From Glandiceps talaboti (lineage: Eukaryota > Hemichordata > Enteropneusta > Spengelidae), in contig NC_135563.1 of assembly GCF_964340395.1 (NCBI RefSeq), positions 23,574,309 to 23,638,308 on the forward strand: a stretch of 64,000 nt of DNA. Reading direction: 5' to 3'. The stretch's first letter is position 1. Every line of letters starts with the position of its first letter. Below the pieces are notes generated by a model that saw only the letters and a list, made by a program, of their open reading frames with translations, was not told the origin of the DNA and ran no database searches. This document shows, piece by piece, positions 50,124 to 62,500 of the stretch. Made by a program: the position numbers and the translations under genes.

Positions 50124-50826
50124 GTCACATGACCAGCTCTTAGCCAATCCAGATTTGTAATTAATTAGCAACCAATGAGTGATGTAGTACTGGGTCATGT
50201 GACCTCAGGTCATATTGGTTTCATGTCCCAACATTTTTGAATGCCTGCTTGCAAATTGTATTGTTTAACATGTACAAATTGGAATGTTTCTCCAAAAAAA
50301 AGTCATCTAGCATTTTTTAACCAAACAAAACCTGAGTGGACATTGTTCATGTACAAGTGTGAATTTGTATAAAGATATAGTTTTTTTTTCTTTTGCAAAA
50401 CATGGATAGTAGTCCAACCTCAGGATTATTGTACAGTTTTGTTTTCCTTTCATATATGATGTAATTTATGGTTTGATATATTTGTTCCTTATTTGTGATC
50501 AAGTTTGGCAACATTTATGTTTATCTGTTACTATTTTTGTCACCATCATTCTTATTCCTAATGTATAAAGAGAGTATATCTTGGGACAGCAGACAGCAGT
50601 AGGTTTGTAGTCACACACACCAAGACTTCTAGTATTCTATTGCATGGCTCTACAAGTGTGTAAATTATTATGTGATGTACCAAACTACAAGTACATATAC
50701 TATAGAATCTGAAATAGCTACATGTTGGCTTTCCTGTATCTTGCCAAATGAGAGTATGTAAACTGCTTACTGAAATTCAGTTCAACAAATCAAACGGACA
50801 CACAATCTAAATGTACTTGTAAAGAT

Positions 50827-51404
50827 TATCAACACTGTTGTTTGAATCTTGAGATCAAATGATGTGACACCAGGTGGTTGCCATTATCAACACTGTCGTT
50901 TGAATCTTGAGATCAAATGATGTGACACCAGGTGGTTGCCATTTTCACCACTGTCGTTTGAATCTTGAGATCAAATGATGTGACACCAGGTGGTTGCCAT
51001 TATCAACACTGTCGTTTGAATCTTGAGATCAAATGATGTGACACCAGGTGGTTGCCATTATCAACACTGTTGTTTGAATATTGAGATGAAATGATGTGAC
51101 ACCAGGTGGTTGCCATTATCAACACTGTTGTTTGAATATTGAGATGAAATGATGTGACACCAGGTGGTTGCCATTATCAACACTGTCATTAGAATCTTGA
51201 GATCAAATGATGTGACACCAGGTGGTTGCCTTTATCAACACTGTTGTTTGAATATTGAGATGAAATGATGTGACACCAGGTGGTTGCCATTATCAACACT
51301 GTCATTTGAATATTGAGATGAAATGATGTGACACCAGGTGGTTGCCATTATCAACACTTTGAATCTTGAGATCAAATGATGTGACACCAGGTGGTTGCCA
51401 TTAT
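50827..51404. repeat. 58-bp tandem repeat, about 10 copies
   Basis: tatcaacactgttgtttgaa recurs every 58 bp, with gatgtgacaccaggtggttg in each unit. Two subtypes alternate: cttgagatcaaat and attgagatgaaat. One unit near 51352 is shortened. It begins about 700 bp after the mutase stop codon. Confidence 0.95.
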
Positions 51405-51542
51405 GTTGAAAGTTACAGCATTTGCACAGATTTGGGATTTGCTCTTCCACACCAAAATCGACACAGATGGCAAAGACAAGCTAAGGTGAAAAATTAACAA
51501 ACTCCATCTTGCCTGTTGTTATATGACAGCAGGTAGAGGCAA

Positions 51543-51615
51543 ACAGAAGTCATTCACTCACTCACTCACTCACTCACTCACTCACTAAGTCAGTCAGTCA
51601 GTCAGTCAGTCAGTG
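51543..51615. repeat. (CACT)n followed by (AGTC)n microsatellite
   Basis: About eight CACT units run directly into about seven CAGT/AGTC units, forming a partly self-complementary stretch (actcact / agtcagt). Confidence 0.9.
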
Positions 51616-51824
51616 ATACCAGTGTACAATGTAAATCCAATTATTGTAATTATTTTTGAATAAACTTTATGATAATTGATGAAATTTCACCTGAAGATTG
51701 TTTCTTTTTTATGCAATGTACAATGATATAAAATCCTGCACTATGACACTGAGTTATATAGAAGCAGTACAGGTGATTGTGTGTCAATCAATAAAGAAAT
51801 GATTCCCTACTTTATTAGACCTGT

Positions 51825-51960
51825 TATTTATTTTCTAATATACTGTACATTGTTGTGTTATTTATTTTCTAATGTACTGGTACATTGTTGTGTTGTTTAT
51901 TTTCTAATGTACTGGTATATTGTTGCATTATTTATTTTCTAATGTACTGGTACATTGTTT
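51825..51960. repeat. Tandem repeat of about 38 bp, about 3.5 copies
   Basis: tttattttctaatgtactgg with acattgttgtgtt is repeated with small changes. Confidence 0.8.
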
Positions 51961-52109
51961 CTGTGAGTACAGACTCTTTACAATATACAGTTGAAATAAG
52001 AATTGTGTATGCATTCTCATGCATATTTTTTTATCAGTGTTTCACAGAGCGGGTAAGAGTCTGGTTGGATGCAACATTTCTTTTACATTGTAAAGTGGCC
52101 AAATGGATG

Positions 52110-52392
52110 AGAATTTATTTTGGGTTTTTAATTTATGAAACAATTTTTTCATTGGCTTCCTACTTAAAAAATCAATGTGAGACAACATACTGCCATTGCA
52201 AAAGCATGATAAATGTGTAAAACATTTGTTATTGTACATACAATAATGAACGTTTTACACATTTTTTAAAATAGCTTTTTGCAATGTATTGAGTTACAAA
52301 CACAGACTTAATCTATGTTCCACATTGATATTTCAAGTAGGAAGCCAATGATAAAATTGCTTTAAAAATTAAAAGATCCAAAGTAATTTCCA
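52110..52392. mobile_element. Long imperfect hairpin (MITE-like)
   Basis: Left arm blocks cattggcttcctact, tcaatgtg, tgccattgcaaaagc and gtgtaaaacatttgttattg are followed, in reverse order, by their complements (caataatgaacgttttacac, gctttttgcaatg, cacattga, agtaggaagccaatg). The arms are about 130 bp each. A 111-codon frame across it is incidental. Confidence 0.85.
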
Positions 52393-52840
52393 ACAAGCCT
52401 TCAATCGAAGACATAGCTCAAATTTGTGTGTTTTATGGCAAGGTTATTGTGTGAATTTAAATGGTGTATCTAGATACAAATTGCATACTTTATTGACCAA
52501 TTTGCTGTTTGACCTTAAATATGGAGATCAAAGGCAAAGGTCAAGATATAAAAAGAAAGCTGACCTTTGGGGTATAATAGACATTTAAATGGAGTTATTA
52601 TTATTCAACTTCTTGAGCTAGCATAGAAAAATTTGGTCAGTTCACCTTGAAAATGTTTGTCAAGGTCAAAGGTCAAGATCAATTAGAAAGCTCGTCGATA
52701 ATGTGAGAGAAGACACTTGAATAGTATCTGTATGTATCAAACTTTTGGAGATGACGGGCAAAATGTGCTTGTTTATCACAAACATGGTCACTATTTTGTT
52801 ATTCAGGTCAAGGTTGCGATTCACAAATTAAGGTCTCACA

Positions 52841-53170
52841 TAGTCTCAGTTACCCAGACTCTCACCACGGGGGGCTCTACTACTAAGAGACCATCTAGTC
52901 TTGGTTACCCAGACTCTCAACACTGGGGGCTCTTCTACGAGAGTCTGGAGAAACCACATTTCAACTACCCCGCGCCAGGATTCACACAGTACATTTCTTC
53001 CAAGTCACAAAAAATTGGGCTTACGAGGCCTGTTTGTTGTAATTTAGGTGTATCAATCACTTGTAAAGTGATAACTTGTCGCAAAGTACCTAAATCAATT
53101 AGCCTACAATGTTGGAAGTGAAGTATTCCCCAGCATGCACTGCTTTAGAAGCTACTTGTGCAGGCTGGTA
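52841..53170. mobile_element. Rearranged second copy of the hAT-like MITE
   Basis: Two terminal heads (tagtctcagttacccagact at 52841 and tagtcttggttacccagact near 52894) lie in tandem. The internal part is the reverse complement of the interior of 2290-2663 (aggcctgtttgttgtaattt, acttgtaaagtgataacttg). The far end is missing its terminal repeat. Confidence 0.8.
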
Positions 53171-54711
53171 GTAGTTTGGCAATGAGTTGATATTTTCAAG
53201 GCATTCATACTCATGTTACACAAATGGACACTGCTAACAAATTCACTTACAAAGTTTATTACAGTAGTATTGCCACATTATACCAATGTCAATACATCAA
53301 CAAAACAAAACTGAAGAATTCTCCAGCATAAACAAAACTTCATTGTATAAAACATCGCATTGGGCAAAATATAGTCTGGAAAGACAGAGTTTGTCATGCT
53401 GCCTGTAAAACTGTAGTGATGGCTGATAGGGCAGCATGACATGTTGTATCTAAATGGCAAAAAAAGAAAGAAAAAAAATTGTTTCCGGTCAGCGCGCACA
53501 TCACTTAAATACCCTTTTTTTTGTGTTTGTCCAGCCCATGCAGTCTGCAGATCCAAGGGGAAACACAAAAATAACCCTTCCTACTTCAGTGAAGACCACA
53601 TACACACTTGCTCTAAAGTACTAAATAAAAAGAACAGTAACTGCCATAAATAGTACACTGAATGACAGGTTTGCTGAGAATTTTAAAAAAAATCACATCG
53701 TCGCACTATTTTAGACAACCTGTCCTGACCAGAAACAATTCTCTTTTTTTTTTTTGGGGGGGGGGGCCTTACAGACCAGACAAAATACAGTAAAGGATAT
53801 ACAGTATTATCAATTGTACTCTAATCTATAGGTAATCAAATATCAGGACCATATATTTGGTCAGCTGCAGAGAAAATACACTTTTTAAGTTAATTCATTT
53901 ATAAAAGCAAGAAATAGAATAACATTGCATGTTGACCGAAATGCAGATGTTTTTTTTTTTATTTAGTTCATAGCAGATCACTATGTTTCTATCTTAATTA
54001 AAGTAATTCTGCAACAATAAACTAAACTAAATTGCTCATATTTAGCAGTCATTGTGGAAATCTGTTCCTACAGAACATGGAAAGAAATGGTTCAATGCAT
54101 ATGTGATGATAGTAAATCAGCTGTTAAGTTCAAAGTTGAAAGATCAAGGTTCACAGGTTACAAATAAATGCAAAGTATGGTCATTCCATTGTTAACTTAC
54201 AATATTGCAAAAGATAGGTCTGGATATCAATAAAGTCTGTGGCACATCACAAACAAGGATTTGATATTGCGGGCATTCCACATTGTTATTGCTTACAACA
54301 AGCAACAGTAGTGTGGAGAGTCTACAATGATTGTTCAGTTTATGGTACATCAAAGTACATACGTCCATCTTACATACACACTTGGAAATTCTAAAACCAC
54401 ATTTACCAAATTACAGCCATGACAAATAGAAAGGAAGAGGATATGCTGATTAGAAAATATTCAGCTTCAAAACATAAATAATAAATTTAAAAAAAAAAAT
54501 TAAACAATTTGAATAAAAGTTCCAATCATTTTGGAATATAATTTTGAAAAAATATTAATATGATATGAGAGTATTGATAATCAATTTTGGAAAGGAAAGA
54601 CAACAACAGCAAATAATAAATCTCTGAAATTATACTTAATTAAAATAGAACTGTTGATATGCAAGGAGTAACACACAGAACTTGTCACACACAGGTAAAG
54701 TAAATCCTTGA

Positions 54712-54962
54712 ATTAGATTCATGACACTTGGCACAGTTTGTTGGCAGTACAGATATGTTTGATATATTTCATTGTTTGATAAGAATGGTCTTACATTCAC
54801 AATGGAATTTCAAGTTCCTCTGGCACTTCATGTACATGTAATGCCATAAAACTTATCACTTCAGTTCATGTACATGTAATGCCATAAAACTTATCACATA
54901 AGATGAAATGTAATACATATCACTACTTCCAACATACTGTGTCAAGTGTTATTAATCCTAGC
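54712..54962. mobile_element. MITE-like element, family D, copy 2
   Basis: atgacacttggcacagtttg, cattgtttgataagaatggt and the end gtgtcaagtgttattaatcc match the copy at 21912-22165. An inner segment (catgtacatgtaatgccata) is duplicated. Confidence 0.7.
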
Positions 54963-56062
54963 ATTTTTACTTTACCTTTGTAACAATGTCCCCTTATTAC
55001 TGCTCACATGTCAACAGCTGTAACACTACATGTATTGTAACATTCTGTGCACATGTTTCAGAGTGTTCTGACATAATTTTTACAAGGTAACTTTTACTAC
55101 ACATATGTATATCGTAGCTTAGCCTGTTTACAGCACTCTTGTGTTATTCTGTCATCTCTCATATCCGATATAAGACAAGAGTTATCGGAGTCATTCATTC
55201 ATTCATTCATTCAGTGCCATAATTAGGGTAATAGTAGCTACAACATTCATACAAAGTTTGTTCTCCAGTGCAATGTATGATTTCTTTATATTTGTCAACT
55301 TACTCAATCAGTTATAATGCTGAAAATTATTATAAATTATTAATTATGGTGTTTTCAATAGAATTTTCTATTGGGACATTAGTATACCTCCCAAGAACAT
55401 ATTTCAGTGTATGCATATTTAAATCCCCTGGACAAACTCACTGACTGAATTTCAGATGGAATTTAAACCATTTGAGTTTGTGTTACATCTGTTCATGAAA
55501 AAAGAAATGAACTTCACTCATAGCATCAAAGTTTTGAACCAAGAGAACTGAAATTCTTCATGTGAAAACAATAAAGTGTTCTCATATGGCAAAGAACAGG
55601 TAACAAACATCATACATGTAAATATATGAATGCATGGAAAATCTAAGCTAAAGCCTAATTCACATCTGCCATAGGTGATCATTATTTGATGAATCATAGC
55701 CCAATACCCTTTTATTCATACTCTTTCCTCTGTGTTCAAAATTTAAACTTTGAAGCATGACCTTTGAACTTGCCAGAGCCTACAAATCTGCCATAGTTGA
55801 TCTAAATTTTGTGTATTACTACACCTCATAGTTGTAACTATGCAATTCAACTAAAACTTCATCCTAGCTGTTTTATTCTCTAATAATATTTTAGTTGTCA
55901 TTAAAGTCGTAATGTTATACATGGACACTTCATTCCTACACTGGCTCAATTTCATATTCCCTCCCTACTATGGGTGTTTTACAATTTAGACTTTTGAATT
56001 CAGGCATGACCTTTGAACTTTTTTCACAGCAAAACAACAGGCAAGCATGTAGAACAATGGAC

Positions 56063-56098
56063 CATAGACAGTGGAGGGGCTCCCCTCCACTGTCTATG
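56063..56098. repeat. Perfect 17-bp inverted repeat with 2-nt centre
   Basis: catagacagtggagggg is followed by ct and its exact complement. It lies in the spacer just beyond the 3' end of the DDHD2 gene. Confidence 0.9.
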
Positions 56099-56571
56099 AA
56101 TGGACTGACTGTATAATAGATAGTACACCTTTGGGTAAGCTAAGGAGTTCAGATTAGAAATAAGTTTGGACTCCCTAGCACATACCTGCGCTGTATCATC
56201 TGTAATGACTGGACACTATTCTACACTAGCCTATAGTGTTGTATTAAGGCATGTGGTCTTTACAGAGCTTGACTACTGTACGCGATGTCATGCTAGAATA
56301 GGATATCTTGCAGTACTGTAAAAAATGTGTCTGAGTTACAGCCAATATGGCTGTAAGAGCATTACTTGGTGAAATACTTAGAATTACTGTATGTGATCAA
56401 GATGTTCCATATACAGCCAGTCCAAGATGTGAATTATTGCACATTGTATTGATTTGAGTTGAACTGAGAATACATCAAATGTGGCCTGTCTACCCCTAAC
56501 TTGAACCTTGGTATAGTCCTGTCAGTTATCTTATAGTATATGGGAATGGTTAGTTAGTGGAAAGATCCATT

Positions 56572-59500
56572 TCATGGAGAGGGTAAAAGAGTTTGTTGTT
56601 GTGGTGGTGGTCTCCAAGCCTGGTGCATCCTATCAGGACCCTGTTTCTGTGGTAGAATACCCTGCAGTGCATACACTTCTTTCAATATCATCAACATTGT
56701 GTCTTCAGACTCCCTACATGGAGAAAAACAATGAAAGTTGTGAGTTTGGGATTTCAAATTTGGGGATTCAATAACATACACACACACATACATACCAACA
56801 TTATCTTCTCAAAACAAGTACACATACCAGAATGATATACTTAAATATTGTGTAAAATAGAAACAATGAAGGCTCATTTCCATCACTATGTTGGCAGAAA
56901 ATTACATTTTGACAAAAATTAGTCAGATTTTTCATACTATGATATCTCATATACGTATTCAAAGCAGTGTATTCAATTGTCACTACACAATGCTAGTGAT
57001 CACATATCAGGTGTCACCACTACAGGGCAATATTGAAGTCAAATGTTTCACTCCAGACACAGGGTGAAATCACTGTTTGGTTGATATGGGTATGCTTGTT
57101 GTGTTAACCAAATTCTGCAATGACAACTGGCAGTCTATCCTTTCTTTCAATATCAATTACCCAAAGTTTGATCTGAGGAAGAGACCTGACTTACCAGTAG
57201 CAAGCATGGCTTCCCAAAGCAAATATGTAATCATTAAAACTTTCAATAGGTTTCTCTTGCAAGACATAATCAACACGGTTGCCCTTATTTAGTTTACCAA
57301 CTCTGACATCGTCCCCAAGGAATTCAAAAGAATCTGGTAGGAGAGAAAACAACTTTTAAGGATTTGGTTTCTAGTACTAAAGTAATTGTAATTTCTAGTA
57401 TTAAAGTCTATGTAATTACACCATAAAAATAGGGTGTCAGGCTTTAAAGGGTTTAAAAAAATGAAACATAATGAATGAAAATATTGAAAGGACATAAATA
57501 TGTATAGGATAGTGAAGATATACATACAGTAAATTATAGCAGACATTGTTGAAACTTGTAAATTATACAATATTGATAGGTAAGGCCAACACTTCAGAGA
57601 TGCCGATTCATGCAAAATAAAACTAAAATACAAGTAATGTAACATATTGTTTCAACTGAAATGATCACTGAAGAGAGTAACACATTGTTACCACTGAAGT
57701 CTCTGATGTCTGTATACATGTACACAATACATGGCATTGTATGGAGACACACAATGTATCTTGAAACAGACAACAGTTCTAGTGCGTACCAATCTAAGTA
57801 GTTCTCTGAACTATAACATGTTAACTAACCTGTTGATGAAATGCTAGCTGTATCTGTAACCAGCAACAGATCTAGTACGTACCAATCTAAGTAGTTCTCT
57901 GAACTATAACATGTCAACTAACCTGTTGATGAAATGCTAGCTGTATCTGTCTGTGCTGCAGCTTTACTCTCCTCCTGACTCAACCGTTCACTAACTATTT
58001 TCTCCATTTCTTCCTCTGTTGGTTCTTCTTCAGTCTCTGCAGCTGAGCTGGATTTATGGGATAATGCAAATTCATGTATTGTCTTCCATGTTTTTTTCAT
58101 GGAGTCCACTAGACTTCGTTTCAAATCAGCACCAAATGCACTCAGGCTATCTTTCAATTCTATCAACGAAGCATCAAAAAATGACACAAGTTACATTTGT
58201 AGATCGTAAATGTGAGTGATGGATTTTGGATGAGAAATGTTGTGGTAACACTTAATAATGAAAGTAGCATACTGAAACACAGCATCTGTACATATGTAAC
58301 TATACCTGGAAGGAAACGTCAGTGAAGAAAAGATATTGTCATATTACATGAATGATTTTATAAAAATTATTTCATTTCTCTTACATGCAAGCATGAGAAT
58401 GTGAAGTTTAAGTTCTATTTTTGTTTCTCTGTCATACTTCTCCATGACTGCACACAATGTAAATGAAGCAAACTAATAACAATCTCATCTATATCAGACT
58501 TGCGAAGTATGACACTGTTGTTAATTTCTAAGCTGACATTACCCTCTGTAATCCAAACCATAGCTGTCATTTCTATCAAAGACATCTCCATCACACAAGA
58601 ACAATGTTGTGGAACAAAGTTTTCTGTTGTCTACAGAAATGAATCATAAAATAGCTCTGGGTTCAAATTTCTAAATATATGAACAAATCACATTCCAAAG
58701 TCTTACTTACTACTATTAATCCAAAAACTTACCAAGATGAAGTCTTTTTCTTCCTTTATGATGTGGCATCAAAACTGGTTTGATACTAGAAAAAGTAGCA
58801 TTTATCAATGGTTCAATTCTGTATGCAACTGGATCAAACTGTACAGAGACAAAAAACACATCAAATTCATTTGTCACTAGATATTACAATACAAATATAA
58901 ATGAGGTAAAATGTTGGGACTTGAATGGCACAATTTCTCTTTCTCTGTTGTGATTCTAGTGTCCTCACTGGCAGGATAGTGTATACATAAATATAAATGA
59001 GGTAAAATATTGGGACTTGAATGGCACAATTTCTCTTTCTCTGTTGTGATTCTAGTGCCCTCACTGGTAGGATAGTGTACACAGTAGTGTTGTATTCTAA
59101 GGATTAGTAGTTACTCTATGTAGTAACATATACAATGTCAGTGACTACGTCTTTTCTACTAAATGTTAAAACAAGAAACACCCTCAAGACATGTATACTT
59201 ACTGGGTGGAATATGTTAAAGAAGCCATCACAAGTAGGTAGCTTGGAATCTTCTCCAATAGTTTCAACACCTCGTACAGTTAAAAACATACCAATGGGTG
59301 ATCCCACAGCAAAGAAACATGATGGTTTGAATACTAACTGTGGATACTTTACAAGAGGCTGTCCAATACCTGGGTTTAAGGCACAAAAACAAATATTATT
59401 ATAGTTGTACTTCCTTATGTACGATATAATTTCGTTTTGCTTGCTACAATTTTCATGATGGAGGTGGAAATTCAAAATAATTTTGCCATTGACAAGGGGT

Positions 59501-62500
59501 TTGTTCATAGCCAATTTTGGCATAAATAACATATCATAATCTCAGGCCAGCATATAAGGCTTAAATCCCAATAGGCATAAGGCTGGCATGAGATTGTGAT
59601 AGGCAAGTATTTGACATTAAATTTATAATATTTTTGAAATCTGTAACTTGACGTTAATTTAGATTATTTTGTCATGTTTAACTTTTATTTTTGACCAATA
59701 TCAGTTAAATGTTAATGATAGATCTAAAATGACCTTTATGTTGTAGTAACACCACTGAACCTTGATACCCATATCATAACCTACCCAGAACAGCACTGGT
59801 ACCCCTTACTGTGATGTCATACACACCAGTACAGATGATTGGTGGATTTACACAATTACCAGTCACCATGACAACCAGTGATTTGCATAACAATAAGTTG
59901 TGATGTCATTATAAACATAATGTGCCAAATAAAAAGACGAAAATATAAAAAATAAACAAATAATTGACATACAGATCTTACAATAATACAACAAGGTTTA
60001 TGTAAAGAAGAATGAACATTTGGAATAATTTGTTCATCTGAAGAATTCTGACAACTTTCTTGTCCCAGAATTTTGTGACAAATGTAACATGTACAAAAGT
60101 ACATTTTAGTTTTGGCATATAATGGAAAAAGCAGACATCAATACATATATTAATATTCCTCCCTGTTTTACTGACAAATAATACTGGTAGGGATGATTTC
60201 TTGTAAATATTCTTAGCATTTTGAGCATTTTGACTTAAAAAGCATTTCTTGAACCAATGACGTACATGCACATTGTCGTGATGTAGAATGACCAGAGTAT
60301 ATATTCCATATTTTTTGTTGAACCTGGCTCATGCACAGTATAAATAAAATTATACAGTGTATTTTAATTTTTTCAATAAAACAGAGATTGTTTACAAATA
60401 GTATTTGGATGAAAGGTACAAAATGTAGTGTTTCTTTTTCAAGAATAATATTAACACAAGTTGTAATTCCTAGGTCCATTCTTCTTTAGTATGTATGAAA
60501 TATTAATAACATAAGGATTACATATTGTGCAGTACATGTACAGATATGAAACAGTCACACATAATATACATACAGATACAGTATACATATGCAATGTACA
60601 GATACATATGTATACATAGACATTATAAATACAAATGTATACGTATAGACAATATGGACATAGACATTATATCTAGAACTGAATAGATACAACTGCAATG
60701 ATCACATGCAAGGAGTACATGCAACGAGTACATGCAGTGTACATGCTAGTTCATTCACACACAGAGAGACAGAATTACTTATAATTATTTTAGATCCTTA
60801 GTAGCTGTAAGTTTGTAATTTTTATAACTTTTTTTTCCTATTTTCAACTTCTTTATGTGGCTATACCTGTTGAAGCATGGCATGATTACTTAGTTCTCAA
60901 ACTCTATCAGCATCCCTCACCCTTACACAGTCTTGAAAAGAGATGAAATGGTTTGGACACTGTTTGTACCATTTACACATACAGACAAAAGTCAAACCCA
61001 TGTACACAGTACTATCAATGACCAATTTGTCAGTAATTCAGCTAATTTCAAGTATTGAACCATTTCAGTCAAGGTTTCGTGTATATTTCAGTGAGCAAAA
61101 TGTACACAAAAAAACCCCAGCAGAAATACACAGCCCCTGTGCCACTACGGAATTTGATATACTTTATTATTTTGGTACTTCACTCTTATTATTTTACCTG
61201 TTAGTCCTGGAGTGTAATCAATGTGTACAGATGTAGTTGAATGCAAATATTCATGACTATCTTGTTGCTGCTGCTGTTGTTGTCGTCGTTGCACTTCTTC
61301 TTGTATCCTCTTTTGTGCTGCAATCTCTGCCTCCATCTTAGCTCGTACTGCAGCATCTTTTTTCCTTTGTTCCTATAGTACAACAGCAATAACTCATCAT
61401 ATTTCATCACCTGAAGTTCAGTTTGGGCCTAAATATCTGGGACTAAACTAAATCAGGCTTAGGTTGACCTTACATGTTCAGATAGACCTTATTAGGTAGA
61501 GTGATTCAGGTCTGAGTTAAACTGTCCGATGTGAAACACCTATAGATCAATGTCTGATTGGGATTACAATTCAGACATTGATCTATAGGTGTTTCACATC
61601 GGACAATTGTCTGGCAGAGCTATAGAAAAAGTAGGTCTGGTCTTGAACAAATAAATGGTCCTCTTTTAATATTCAAAATGGTTCCACTGATAAGGATAAG
61701 ATATTATTCAATTTAATTCAAGACTGTGGGATTCAGACACTGGGGTTTAACTGAAAACTTATACTCTATACTTAACTTAGAATAGTGTAAATACAATAGT
61801 CACTCAGATATTTTACCTGTTTTTCTGCTTGTTCTTTCACAAAACCCATCAATTTCTTCCTTGGTCCCAATGGTAGTCCAATCTCTTTGATGTCAGATTC
61901 ACTGCACATTGTCTATATAAAATTTAATACACAAAGTCGTCAACTCTCAAAAAGGAACACTGACCATAGTATACATCATCCTATTCATAAAATGCTATAA
62001 TACCTCGTTGCCCCTGACAACCAATCAATGTGACCTGGTTTGAGTGTGAATGTGGGTGTATTTGTCAAATAAGAGATGAAGATGAAGTGTATAATGAATA
62101 TCATCAAGTCATCACCAGAAAAGGAGCTATGTTATTAGTAGGCTATACAACTCAGTGCTAGCACACCTCATTGTATATCCTTGACAAATACATACATCCA
62201 TGCTAGTTATCAACTTTCTGTTGTTAATCATTACTCTAGAAGATTTTGACACTTCAAAATGTAAGACGAACAAGACAAACTTGACAACAATAGATTATTG
62301 ATTTGAGAGGAATGCCACTTCATGAAATAAAGACATTCCCATAAATTTCGGGTTCTGGAGCTTAATTTCATGATTCTACATCATATACACATGTACATTA
62401 CATACAATTGCTGAGAAAAATGAGTTGAGAGTTGTTGTTCATTCATTTGTTCAGTGTATGTCCTTGCCATGGACATGCATCATTTCATTGAAGTATTAAA

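Larger units (their letters stand above)
50124..56571. other. 6.4 kb convergent spacer after phosphoglycerate mutase
   Basis: No coding exon recognised. It holds the 3' UTR of the mutase, a 58-bp tandem array (50827-51404), simple repeats, a long hairpin at 52110-52392, a rearranged hAT-like MITE (52841-53170), MITE family D copy 2 (54712-54962) and a hairpin at 56063-56098. An AATAAA at 51659 is a possible distal poly(A) signal; if used, the array would be transcribed. Confidence 0.6.

Noticed and set aside
51235-51450. A 71-codon minus-strand frame with repeated GNHLVSHH peptides
   Set aside because: It reads through the 58-bp tandem array.
52500-52690. Repeated aaggtcaa motifs as a regulatory cluster
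   Set aside because: Only one spaced pair forms a good DR1, and the others are half-sites common in AT-rich DNA.
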